Assembly (NCBI RefSeq): GCF_029931775.1
Contig: NC_079331.1
Location: forward strand, 22,817,720 to 22,881,719
Length of the DNA: 64,000 nt
From: Euleptes europaea
Taxonomy: Eukaryota; Chordata; Lepidosauria; Squamata; Sphaerodactylidae
Direction: 5' to 3'
A model generated the notes under the pieces. It saw only the letters and a list, made by a program, of their open reading frames with translations. It was not told the origin of the DNA and ran no database searches. Every line of letters begins with the position of its first letter. The stretch's first letter is position 1. Made by a program: the position numbers and the translations under genes. Positions 27,066 to 38,000 of the stretch are shown here, in pieces.

Positions 27066-27274
27066 GTATGACTGTGTATGTATGTTCACCCAACAAGGCT
27101 TCCTGGTATCACTGAAAAGAGAGACAACATTGTACAGATGGGATCTGTGCAGTTTCTGGTGTGAAAAGGATTCCCTTCTGGGAAACTTTGTCCTATGCAA
27201 AGGCCCCTCCCCCCATGTTTCTTAATTCAGAAGTGGACCCAGCCAGAGCCTGCCTTTTTCACCTGGTTCATAGA

Positions 27275-27715
27275 AGAATAGAGTCATAGAGTTGGAAGGG
27301 ACCACCAGGGTCACAATGCAGGAAATTCACAACTACCTCCCCCCCACACCCCCAGTGACTCCTACTCCATGCCCAGAAGATGGCCCCCCAAAAAACCCCT
27401 CCAGGATCCCTGACTAATCTGGCCTGAAGGAAACTTTCTTCCTGACCCCAAAGTGGTGATCGGCACTACCCTGGGCATGCAAGAAAGGGCCATGAAAGCC
27501 AAACACTGATGCAAACCTTCCTGCCCTCCCTCTCATGATCTGCCTAAGGTAATAGAATCAGCTTTGCTGACAGATGGCCTTCTAGCCTCTTCTTATAATC
27601 TTCCAGGGAAGGAGAGCTTACCACCTCCCGAGGAAGCCTGTTCCACTCAGGAACCGCTCTGTTAGAAAGTTCTTCCTAACTTTTATACGGAAACTCTTTT
27701 GATCTAATGTAAACC
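27275..27715 (-). mobile_element. CR1 LINE 3' end in the SMAD3 3' UTR
   Basis: CR1 tip at 27275 and 3' UTR blocks up to gatctaatgtaaacctgttg. Confidence 0.87.
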
Positions 27716-28354
27716 TGTTGCGAGAGGGCAGAAGGTTCACTCCAGAAAAGGTGCAAAGAGCAACCAGCCTGGCAATAACAACGCCCCCATTGGCATGCAT
27801 CAGTGTGGCTTTAATACGCCTCTCTGCCACCACACTGCAAGGGACGTCCTGATTCCAAAGGGTAGCAGGAATTTCTCTCAAGTGCCTGAAAGAAGTTTAA
27901 GGGTTCAGGTCCTTTCTTCGCCCCTCCCATCCCAATCCCACTTCGCGATCAGGGCCGACGTTCCTTTTTAGTGCAAACTCTAGAGCCATACAAGACTTCT
28001 GTGCAGTTAAATTTCTACACTATAGAATACTGTTGATCCGCACTGCAGTTCCAGATAGTGCATCTTCTGTTGGTTTTTCACGGAGCAGGGGTGCTCTTCT
28101 CTCCCAGATGCAGGAGGCGATCCAGCGTCACTCACACAAGTGCACTTAACTGTCTCTAGCTGGCAGCCATTCAGACGTTCCTTGTGCCTTGAAGCTCAGT
28201 GCCGGGTGGCAACTTTGAGGCAGCATGCTTCTGACGGAGCCCCAGCAGCAGAACATGACATAGTGTGGCTTCTTCCACTGCATTTCTTCCTCGGGCCTGT
28301 GGCCCGCTTTACCAGACGTGAGAAGGAGCAGAGCGCAAAAGAGGCGAGAAGGCA

Positions 28355-28652
28355 GGAGAAGAAGAGTTGGTTTTTATGTGCCAACTTTACCACTTAAGGA
28401 AGAATCAAACCAGCTTACAATCACCTTCCCTTCCCCTCCCCACAACAGACACCCTGTAAGGTAGGTGGGGCTGAGCTGTGACTAGCCCAAGGTCACCCAG
28501 CTGGCTTCATGTGGAGGAGTGGGGAAACCAACCTGGTTCACCAGATTAGAGTTCGCCGCTCATGCGGAGGAATGGGGAATCAAACCTGGTTCTCCAGATC
28601 AGAGTCCACTGCTCCAGACCACCGCTCTTAACCACTGCATCACACTGGCTTT
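28355..28652 (-). mobile_element. SINE-A, antisense in the SMAD3 3' UTR
   Basis: Starts gaagaagagttggtttttat and ends with the head complement accactgcatcacactggc. Confidence 0.88.
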
Positions 28653-29007
28653 ATCGGGGTAAATCCGCTCTTCTGTTGCTTCCCTGCCCCACATGCAACA
28701 GCCTTCCTTATTCTCTTCTGTGGAAGAAAGTAGAGTTGCTCCCCCCACTGCAAAATTTACAGGGCCAGCATGTCTTGTGTGGGTGGGTGGGTGGGGGGTT
28801 GGATAGTACCTTAAATGCCAGGTGCAGAATTCATCAGGCTTTGGAACTGAGGATTTGCACAACCAGGAGAACAGACATAAAAATTACACAGGATATGGAA
28901 CCTTGCTACTCCCTTTTCTGGGTGTCCGGGCACTTTATGAGCACACACGGGTGAAAATATCACCATGCAGGGAAGTTTTGTTCCATTGTGGGTATTGGGC
29001 TACATCT

Positions 29008-29290
29008 GAGAGCCAGCGTGGTGTAGTGGTTAAGAGCGGTGGACTCTGATCTGGAGAACTGGGTTCGATTCCCCACTCCTCCACACGAGCAGCGGACTCT
29101 AATCTGGAGAACTGGGTTGGTTTCCCCACTCCTCCACAAGAAGCCTACTGGGTGACCCTGTTCTCTCTGAACTCTTTCAGCCTCACCTACCTCACAAGGT
29201 GTCTGTTGTGGGGGGTGGGGGAAGGTGATTTTAAGCCAGTTTGATTTTCCTTAAAAGTTAGAGAAAGTCAGCATATAAAAACTAACCTTC
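29008..29290 (+). mobile_element. SINE-A, sense in the SMAD3 3' UTR
   Basis: Head agccagcgtggtgtagtggt; a degraded tail ends aaaaactaacc. Confidence 0.88.
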
Positions 29291-31790
29291 ATGTGCCAAC
29301 CACAGTAAAAGAAGAGGGCAGGTTGCTATTCATTTGCACCACCTCCTGCTTGGCCTTTTCAACTTAAGACTGTGGGAACATGTACTCGTGCAAGCGTCCT
29401 CTCTTTCGGAGAAAGGGCCACCAGGTGTGGGTAGGGACATTCTGTGTGCACATTAAAAAACCAGGTTGTGTGCTTTCAAGCGGCTGCCCGCACCCTTTGA
29501 AGAGCTTGCTTATTTCCGTGAAACTTCCACATTCTCCTGGAAGGCCGGAATCCCCATTTTTCTTGACACTAATCAAAAGGCCATTGCCAGCACTTGGGTT
29601 TCGCGTAGGGTACTTTCCATCCCTGCCGTTTGCCAGGCTTCATTTTCTTGAGCCCTGGGCCTCCCTGCTTGTGTGGGAGTCAGACCTCTTGGCCTAGATT
29701 TCAAATGCAGCAAACAACGAGGACAGTTGCACCCATGCCTGTGTGGAGAGTGACTGCCTGGGTTCCTGGAATTTAAAATAGGTTCTGGGGCTGAGCCCTT
29801 GCTCAGATGAAGCTACACCCCCAGACCGGAAGGGTGACAGTGTGTGCATGTGCACATAGCATTTAAAACTGTTCCTTTTGCAGACCTCTGATATGTAGCA
29901 TGAGCATCTGCTTTTTTAGATGACGTGCTTCCCCATTCCAAAATCTCTTAATGGCCTGCTTCGGCTGCTGTCTGGGGGGGTCATCCCTCTTTCGTTGCTG
30001 TCAAGAGTCAGGAGGTGGGCCTTTGACTCTTCATCCAGTTCCTCTGGTCCGGCTGCTGGCAGGTGGATCCGGAATACCTCTTCAAGATGCCCTTCTTTAA
30101 AATGACTGTGGTGAAACCTTTTTTTTTCTTTTTGTCTCTTTAATTAATGTATTGACCTGAGTTGCATTATTTGTGTGTGTTTTGTGTTTTTGCTTGTAGA
30201 ATTGAGGCCGGTGCTTTTGGATTTAGTTCGCAGCCCTAATAGGCAGGGGAGCTTTGGAAAGGGGGGGTGGTCCAAGCCCAACCAGGAGCCGTCAAAGAAA
30301 GGTGATTTGAAAGATGGAAATGTAGTTTGGAGGCCAGTGTGGGGGGAACCAAGTTAAAAATTCAACCCAGAGCAAGTCTTAGCATTGCTCCTTCCTGGCC
30401 CAGTGTGAGTACCTGCTTGCAGCGCTGACAGCAAAGCACCATGGGAACTGCAAGTACCATACACTGTAGGGTAAAGAGGCAGGTAGTTCCAACAGTTAAC
30501 GCTCTTCTAGGATAGAGTAAGAAGCTATATCTCCTTTATATAGTAGCTGATCGTTTTGAAATATACTTTTTATTTTGTTTCCTTATTTATATAGCTTCTT
30601 TCAGTAATCTGATGACTGAGATATTTACACTTAATTTTGCCTAAAGGACAACTTTGGGCCTGAAGATCCAAGAGCTTCATTTGGAAGTAGTTTTAAAAAA
30701 CAACAACAACACACACACAAAGCTGCCGATGGAGCCAGACTCGGCCTGCAAAACCAAAGCTCTGGGAGGCGAGAGGCAGAGCCTGGAGAGACAACTTTGA
30801 TGCCCCACTGCTATCAAGGGGAGAGCTGAGCGTATGGCTGACTCTTCTCTTTGTGGGACTAGAGCCTTCAAAAGCTTACACTAGACTAAAAATGCATTGG
30901 TCTTCACAGTGCCACACGTCTCCTGTCTTAATCTTCAGCCAACAGACTAATGTGGCCAACCCTCCTTTAGAATTCCTTCCACTGAAGTGACTGGGACTTG
31001 AAGTGTTTTCTTCGCGGCTATATCTGCCCCGCTGAAACTTCTTCCGTCCCATGTTCTTAGGTGGGATAACTGACACTTAACTCTTGGTGCAAGCCACCAA
31101 GTGCTGCTAATGGGCAACCTGCCTTAAAAAATTTTTTTTGATGCGCTTGTATGGAGATTTCGCCATCCCTATGAAGAGGAACAGCAGTTGGGTGGCAGAG
31201 TGCCTGGAGCATCGTCTGGCTTGGTAGTTGACCTTTTGGGTAGCTGCCCCCAGTGCTTCTTGGGTGCCGGGCATGAGATGGCTGAGCACTGAATCAGCCC
31301 TACAAAGAACAGAGTAGATCCCCATAGATCTCTTCCTCTCGCAGTGGCTTTTCCTTTCCCAGGGAAATGCTGTTTTTGAGAGCTGGGGTCCTTGTGTGCC
31401 AGGGGGTGGGGAATGGCCCTGCTGGTGGAACAAAGCCACAGGAGTCAACCCATTCACTGAATAAATGGCTCAGTCCAACTTTCTCTTACCCCACCCTACC
31501 CCCCACCATAGCAGCTACTCATTTTAGGAGGCTGCAGCTATTTCAAGCCCCACAGACGCATCGGTTTTCAGATGGAGATAGTCTGCCTTTGGGGGGGGGG
31601 GGGGAACAGCTTCTCTGCAGCTCTCACTATCCCATTTGTTTGCATCCAGAATCTGACTTCCCTGTTTTATACCTGAAACTATATATTAAACTTTTTACTT
31701 GTCATATAGCTTATTAAGCCTAGTGCTATTGTAACGCCCCATGCCCTTTTATTTCTTACGTGAAATGTAAGTTCTATTTTTGACATTCTA

Positions 31791-31796
31791 AATAAA
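31791..31796 (+). promoter_or_regulatory. SMAD3: Candidate SMAD3 poly(A) signal
   Basis: A canonical AATAAA sits after a T-rich stretch (ttctatttttgacattct) and is followed by tttaatgttctctctttg, a U/GU-rich downstream context. It is the last good signal before two intergenic SINE-B copies and the convergent AAGAB 3' end. Confidence 0.55.
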
Positions 31797-31888
31797 CGCT
31801 TTAATGTTCTCTCTTTGCTTCCTGGCATAGTTTTCAGCTTCACAGAACAGCAGCTTTGGGCAGGCAGAGGCCCAGCTGGAAATGGAAA

Positions 31889-32335
31889 ATGAGGGGGAGG
31901 GGCTGTGGCTCAGTGGTAGCGCCTCTGCTGGGTACGCAGAAGGTCCCCGGTTCAATCCCCGGCATCTCCAGTTAAAGGGACTAGGCAAGTAGGTGATGTG
32001 GAAGACCCCTGCCTGAGACCCTGGAGAGCTGCTGTTGGTCTGAGTAGACAATTCTGACTTTGATGGACTAAGGGTCTGATTCAGTAGAAGGCAGCTTCAT
32101 GTGTTCATAAACAACTTTTATGGGGAAGGGCCGTGGCTCGGTGGCAGAGCGTCTGCTTGGCATGCAGGTCCCAGGTTCAATCCCCAGCATCTCCAGTCAA
32201 AAAGACTAGGCAAGCAGGTTATGTGAAAGACTTCCACCTGAGACCCTGGAGAGCTGCTGCTGGTCTGAGTAGACAATACTGAATTTGATGGGACCAAGGG
32301 TCTGATTCAGTATATGGTGGCTTCATGTGTTCACG
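31889..32335 (+). mobile_element. Two SINE-B copies between SMAD3 and AAGAB
   Basis: 31889-32108 and 32119-32335, both nearly full length, with ggttcaatccc...catctccag and gattcagta...cttcatgtgttca. Confidence 0.9.
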
Positions 32336-33116
32336 TGACCCTCTGCTGAAAAGTCTCTCTGGCACCCATTACCCATTACATTAGCGTCTGAGCGTTCAGA
32401 CAAGACACAGGAGACCTGCTGGGCATTGTCAGCGTAACCTTTCACAGTGGATTTTGTGTACTGGTTTCCAGAATATCTTAGAAGCTGTGGGGCTTGACTG
32501 TAAATTTCTGGTGGGAAAACGACCTCTCTAGCAACAGCTAAAGGCTCTCTCAGCCCAGAGGTCTCAGCAGATGAAAGTCCCAAGACTTCAATAACTTTAT
32601 GCTGCAATGTGCCACCTGCTTACTTAAAAGCAGGCACCTTAAATAAGATTCTGATCCCCTTTATCTTTGGCATAGGGGTAACCAGAAATGTGCTTTTCTA
32701 AATGTGGCTGTACCGCTGGCTTTATACTTTTTCTTCACTACTTCCAAAGACAAACCTTAGAAACATCCCAAATTAGCTCAGCTGTATGTTCTGTCCCTGC
32801 TACGCTTGCTGATGTAGAAGAATTTGGGGAACTCCACCTTGGTCCTCAACAGGTCCAAAGGGAGGGTGTAGTATTTATGCAGGTGACCTGCATGTTTTGA
32901 AACGTAAAGTGTTTGACTTAACATTTACCCTGTGTTCATTTTAGAGCAGAGGCTCTGCAACTGTGGAAAGTTGGAGTTTTGTATAAAAAATTAATTTCAG
33001 GATACTGAACCAAACGGTTCTCCTGGACGCAGCCCTCTCTGAGTTCCAAAGCACCTCTACCCACAGTTCAGTTTTCTGCTTGTTTCTGTATTCCCTGTCC
33101 TGTATAATCTCCTTGG
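32336..33116. other. Intergenic, nothing recognised
   Basis: Lies between the convergent SMAD3 and AAGAB 3' ends; no gene or element identified. Confidence 0.4.
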
Positions 33117-33404
33117 AAGCCAGCATGGTGGAGTGGTTAAGAGCGGTGGTTTGAAGGGGTAGACTCTGGAGAACCAGGTTCGATTCCCCACTCCTCCACA
33201 TGAGCGGTGGAGGCTAATCTGGTGAAGCGGGTTGGTTTCCCCACTCCTACAAATGAACCAGCTGGGTGACCTTGGGCTAGACACAGTTCTCTCAGCCCCA
33301 CTGACGTCACAGGACGTCCCTGTTGTGTGGAGGGGAAGGTAAGCCAGTTTGATTCTTCCTTAAGTGGTAGAGAAAGTCGGCATATAAAAACCAACTCTTC
33401 TTCT
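33117..33404 (+). mobile_element. SINE-A
   Basis: Head agccagcatggtggagtggt and CTT tail. Confidence 0.88.
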
Positions 33405-33514
33405 TACTTGACTGACATTCCCTTCACTCCTAAGGAGTTGTCCGGTCTTAGAATGGATGCTGCGCTAAGACCGCCAGAGCAAGAGATTTCATACGCACAA
33501 CCCAGAAGAGCCTG

Positions 33515-34968
33515 TAGTTCAGACTTTATTCACCCCATTGACAGTACACAAAAAGCATAGAGACAGGAACTGTTCACTGGGCCTCTGGCCCCGGCCCCGA
33601 GGACGCCAGCCGCTGGGAAGTTCTTCCGCACAAGCTGTGCAGCTGCCCTATGTGAAGGGCTGAAGGCAGAAAGTATCCCAGTGGATCAGGGCCTTTGTTT
33701 TACCATGAGAGCAGAAAGAGACCCCCCACATTTCTTTTAAACACGCAAGTAGCTAGTTTACTTATCAACATTTAATTTTAAAGTGGATCTCGTTTTAAGA
33801 TAAAGTGCTTCAACTGAGCGGAAATGACTCCTGCGAGAAAGTTTTTGTTGTGTTCCAGTGCAGTAGATTCTACATTCTGGCAGTAATGCTTGGGCAAAGA
33901 TAAACAGCCCCCTCCTAGAAAGAAAGGGTCGGCATTTTGCCCCAACTCTGAGCGTGCCCCCACTCCTGAGCCAGAGCTTGGACACCTTTCCATATGTATG
34001 CGAGTGTCCTTGAGAACTTAGCGGCACTTTGACCCACCCTGCTGCCCTGGTGATTTCAGGCCCATTTTGCTGAACGGTCCCTGACTCTGAAAGGCTGACT
34101 GTGGTCCCTCAGCCACTTGCCGAACATCCCGCCACCAACAGTGTGGCAAGACAGTGGGCCGTTTGCTCCCCCTGGAATTGCAGAGTCCACTGCATACAGA
34201 CTCGAGGAGGAGGGGGCTACAGTCCTCCCAAGCTCAGCCCCTACCGCCTTGCCTGCTTATGGGAATCTAGTATAAGACATTCCAAAGAACCACATATCAT
34301 TGGAACAGAGACAGTGCATTATCAACACTTAAAAACTGGAACTGTACACAAGTTTCTTCTTGTTTCTCTTACTTCCATATACCCTTTCAGCTGCCGGGGG
34401 CCACCTCCCCGCCCCACTTTCAAACATTTCCCTTTCTCATGCTTGCCCCAATGATGACAGATTGATAAATATGCAGCGTAAAGAATTCAAAATGAATTTT
34501 AGGTGACGCCAGTTACTGCTTCCCTCGTCGTGCCTCTCCATCAAGTCCCCCCCCCCCGCCTCCTGCAAAAGAAATCCCCGAGGACTCCCTCGTCCCCTTC
34601 CGGATGCCAGCTTTCGCTTTGAAATGGAAGACACGCCAAAGGGGGAGAAACGGAGCGTATGAGCAGCCAGTCGCAGAGAGAGACTGTCTGTCTGAGATGC
34701 AAGAAAATGACCGTAAAACATGAACAGGTTTGTGATTTCTTTAACCACATGGCTCATGCCACCACTGATGAACCCAGGCGAGGGAATGCTACCTACTTTT
34801 TTGGCTGCTGTGGAACGTTACCAAAGTAAGCCAGGAGCTAGAGTCTTTCTAGAGTCTCTGATGGAAGGAGGCCTCTGCAGAAGAAAAAAATGTTCGAGCA
34901 GCCCAGAACAGCTGGCGCCTGCATCTCGTCAATCCCTGTCTGCTCCGCAACATGGCCACCAAAGGACC
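33515..34968 (-). other. AAGAB: AAGAB 3' untranslated region (end inferred)
   Basis: This is non-coding sequence after the AAGAB stop, with no strong interspersed repeat. The end is inferred from AATAAA on the minus strand (complement of 33535-33540). The convergent SMAD3 3' end lies about 1.7 kb away, across two SINE-B copies and one SINE-A. Confidence 0.6.
33535..33540 (-). promoter_or_regulatory. AAGAB: Candidate AAGAB poly(A) signal
   Basis: AATAAA on the minus strand is the first canonical signal found about 1.4 kb after the AAGAB stop. It is followed on that strand by gtctgaactacaggc. Confidence 0.5.
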
Positions 34969-35046
34969 TCAGTTGTCCTCATCAGAAGACAGGCCTTCGA
35001 TCTCATCTCTGTCTCCTCCAATGGCCATCCAGAACGCTTTGGCAAC
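34969..35046 (-). CDS. AAGAB: AAGAB exon 10 (C-terminus and stop)
   Basis: The exon codes [20 protein letters not shown] then SDEDN and TGA (complement of 34969-34971). Human ends LSSDEEH. Acceptor is cttgtAG. Confidence 0.97.
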   Translation of the reverse strand, partial: VAKAFWMAIGGDRDEIEGLSSDEDN

Positions 35047-38000
35047 CTACAAGTCAAGAGCCAACCAAAATCAAAGTTCTAAAAGCCTTGGAGATGTGCA
35101 GCTCATGGCAGAGGCAACCTGCCAATGCCCCCCCCCACACACACACACAAACATACACGTAGGACTTGCGAAGGGCATTTCAGAACTTCCGGCCCTTCTA
35201 AAAGGGCTTCTCACCTTCTCCGCATGCAGCTTTCTCTGCTCCCGAGGCAAGGTGGCTGCTTTTTCTGTGGGGGTAAGAGAAAAGGTACTGTCAAGACAGT
35301 GTCAACGGGATTTCTCCCACTGGCCGGGTATGGGTGAAAAAATACAGTGCTCAATGAAAGGGAAATATTCAAGGCATACCATGGACACTGTGGACTGCAC
35401 TGCTGAAAAACCCGACGCCTCAGAGAAAATGCCCCCACAGTCCAGCAATGTTGTGTGCCAAACGCACACCTGACTGAGGCTGGAAGGAATGTGCTAAGGG
35501 GTTGGGATGGACCAGGAAATCTCAGTGCCCCCACCTCATTCGGGTGTGGCGCTTTCTGCCCAATGAATGGTGGCTTCGGGTCCTGGAAATGTGGAGGGTG
35601 GTTTAGCATCTTCCAGTGACAAGTAACTTGGGAGCTGGGTTTAAGCCCCAGCGTTTCTGGTTAAAACCAGGGAGGAGGTGATGTAAAAGACCTCCACTGT
35701 AATGGAGAGACTACTGAACTTGACAGACCAAGACTCAGTAAAAAGAGCCATTTGTTTCCGTTTAGAAAGGAGATGGTCTGCAGAGAGAGTTGACAGAGAA
35801 CTTTTTCTCCCTCTCCCATGGACTGGAAGTCGAGGGCATCCAGTGAAGCTGATGGGAGATAGATTCAGGACAGAGAAAAGGAAATCCTTCTTCACAAAAC
35901 AAGTGATTAAAACGTGGAAGTTGCTGCAAGAAGATGCAGTGATGGCCACAGGCACAATTGGCTTTAAAAGGGGATTAGAGAGATTCACTTAGGAGAGATC
36001 TATCAGTGGCTATTAGCCAGGGTGACTAAAGGGAACCTCCACTTGCAGCCTCTGAATCCCAGAGCCAGGAGGCAACATCAAGGGAAGGCCTCAGCTTCCA
36101 AGAATGCATCTTGGTCATCCTCTGGGGATGTAGTGGGGGTCACTGAGGGTGTGGGGGGAGGTAGTTGTGAATTTCCTGCATTGTGCAGGGGGTTGGACTA
36201 GATGACCCTGGTGGTCCCAACTCTATGATCCTATGATTCTATGCCCTGTTGTTGGACCTCCAGAGGAACTAGCTGGCCACTGTGAGCCAGGATGCTGGAC
36301 TGGATGGACCACTGGTCGGATCCAGCAGGGCTCTTTTGATCATAAAATCATAGAGTTGGAAGGGACCACTAGGGTCGTCTAGTCCAACCCCCTGCACAAT
36401 GCAGGAATTCCAGTGACCCCTACTCCATGTCCAGAAGATGGCCAAGATGCCCTCCCTCTCATCATCTGCCTAAGGGAGTAGAGTCAGCATTGCTGACAGA
36501 TGGCCATCTAGCCTCTGCTTAAAAACCTCCAGGGAAGGAGAGCTCATAAGAACACCTCCTGAGGAAGCCTGTTCCACTGAGGAACCACACTGTTAGAAAG
36601 TTCTTCCTGATGTCTAGACGGAAACTCTTTTGATTTAATTTCAACCCGTTGGTTCTGGTCTGACCTTCTGGAGCAACAGAACATAACTCGGCACCATCCT
36701 CTATATGACAGCCCTTCAAGTACTTAAAGATGGTTATCATATCCCCTCTCAGTCTTCTCCTCTGCAGGAGAAACATACCCAGCTCCTTCAACCTTTCCTC
36801 ATAGGACTTGGTATCCAGACCCCTCACCATCTTTGTTGCCGTCCTCTGGACACGTTCCAGCTTGTCTACATCCTTCTTAAATTGCGGTGCCCAAAACTGA
36901 ACACAATACTCTAGGCGAGGTCCAACCAGAGCAGAGGAAAGTGATACCAGCATTGATGTTTGTGCGGGTTCAGACTGCAGGGCTGCTTCACCGGCCTTGC
37001 CGTTTGCCGGGAGACCATGGCCACCCCCTGGGGGCAAGCAGCAGAGTGCAGCACATGGGCTGGCCATGTTCACAGCTGCTTCTGTAAACCCTGAAGGTCA
37101 ACAGCCACAGGACCCCCGCCCCACCCCCAATTCCCTTAATGCCAGCGTGATGATGACAAAGGAAGTTTAAGAAGCATACTTCCGCCGGTCTGCTTCTGTT
37201 TTACCGTAAGGTCTAGCTTGCCCCTTTTTTCCAAGCACAGATGCCACGTCAATTCGAGTTAACCTGGACAGAATCTTTACGGGGAGACACATTCCCAGTA
37301 AAACCGAAACAGGCAGACACAAATACCAGCTCCAAAAGGAAAACACCTTGCAAGAGACCACACAAATGCGGCACCCGAAGTGCCCAGTACCTTTCATTTC
37401 CTTCAGCTTGGAGAAGAGGCGCTCAAAGTTCTCCAGATCACCCTCTCCCGTGGTGAGGCTGGCAAGCTCTTGAATGTCCAGGTCCAGGAGGGGATCTGTG
37501 CAAGGGACAAGAGCAATAAAAAACGGAACCAGATTTTTGTTTATTTTGGGCTGAGCAAAAAGAAAACGACGTGGACCCTGAAATTCAGATATGTTGTCAG
37601 TGCTCCAACTAACACACAAATCAGGTGGGGGAGGCTGAGATAGGGTTGACTCCAGCCGGTTTTTCTGTGTAATCTCACTGAATTCTTCTCCTTCCTACAG
37701 CATTTATCCCACCTGGTGTTTGCCTGTGCAGGACCCGTGATCTCCAGCACAGCCTGTTTGATAGTCAAAGGAGACCACCTCTCTCCCCCTTTTCCACCAG
37801 CAGAAAAGCTGTTTGGATCCACCACACGGATCCACTGCCAAGTGGGATGGAGGGCTCTGGACCTACAGCCAATGCACCACACTCTGGGGTTCACGCACAC
37901 CTTCCCGGGGCCTGCTGCTGGCCATATTTGGACACCAGAGAGCTCAGAGGTGTCCGCGCCATGTTTCTTAGCAGCCCCACCACTGGGACCAGAGAGGGGC

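Larger units (their letters stand above)
23935..31815 (+). other. SMAD3: SMAD3 3' untranslated region (end inferred)
   Basis: This stretch has no credible coding exon and follows the SMAD3 stop. The end is placed just after the AATAAA at 31791, which follows AT-rich, low-repeat sequence. Interspersed elements fill much of it: two SINE-B copies (26690-27065), a CR1 fragment (27275-27715), an antisense SINE-A (28355-28652) and a sense SINE-A (29008-29290). The span would be about 7.9 kb, longer than the human 3' UTR of roughly 5 kb. Earlier polyadenylation inside it is possible. The 3' end is an inference. Confidence 0.65.

Noticed and set aside
31889-32108. tRNA-Ala gene
   Set aside because: A- and B-box and the GGCATCTCC end are present, but the cloverleaf is not kept and many similar copies with the same non-tRNA body exist, so it is SINE-B.
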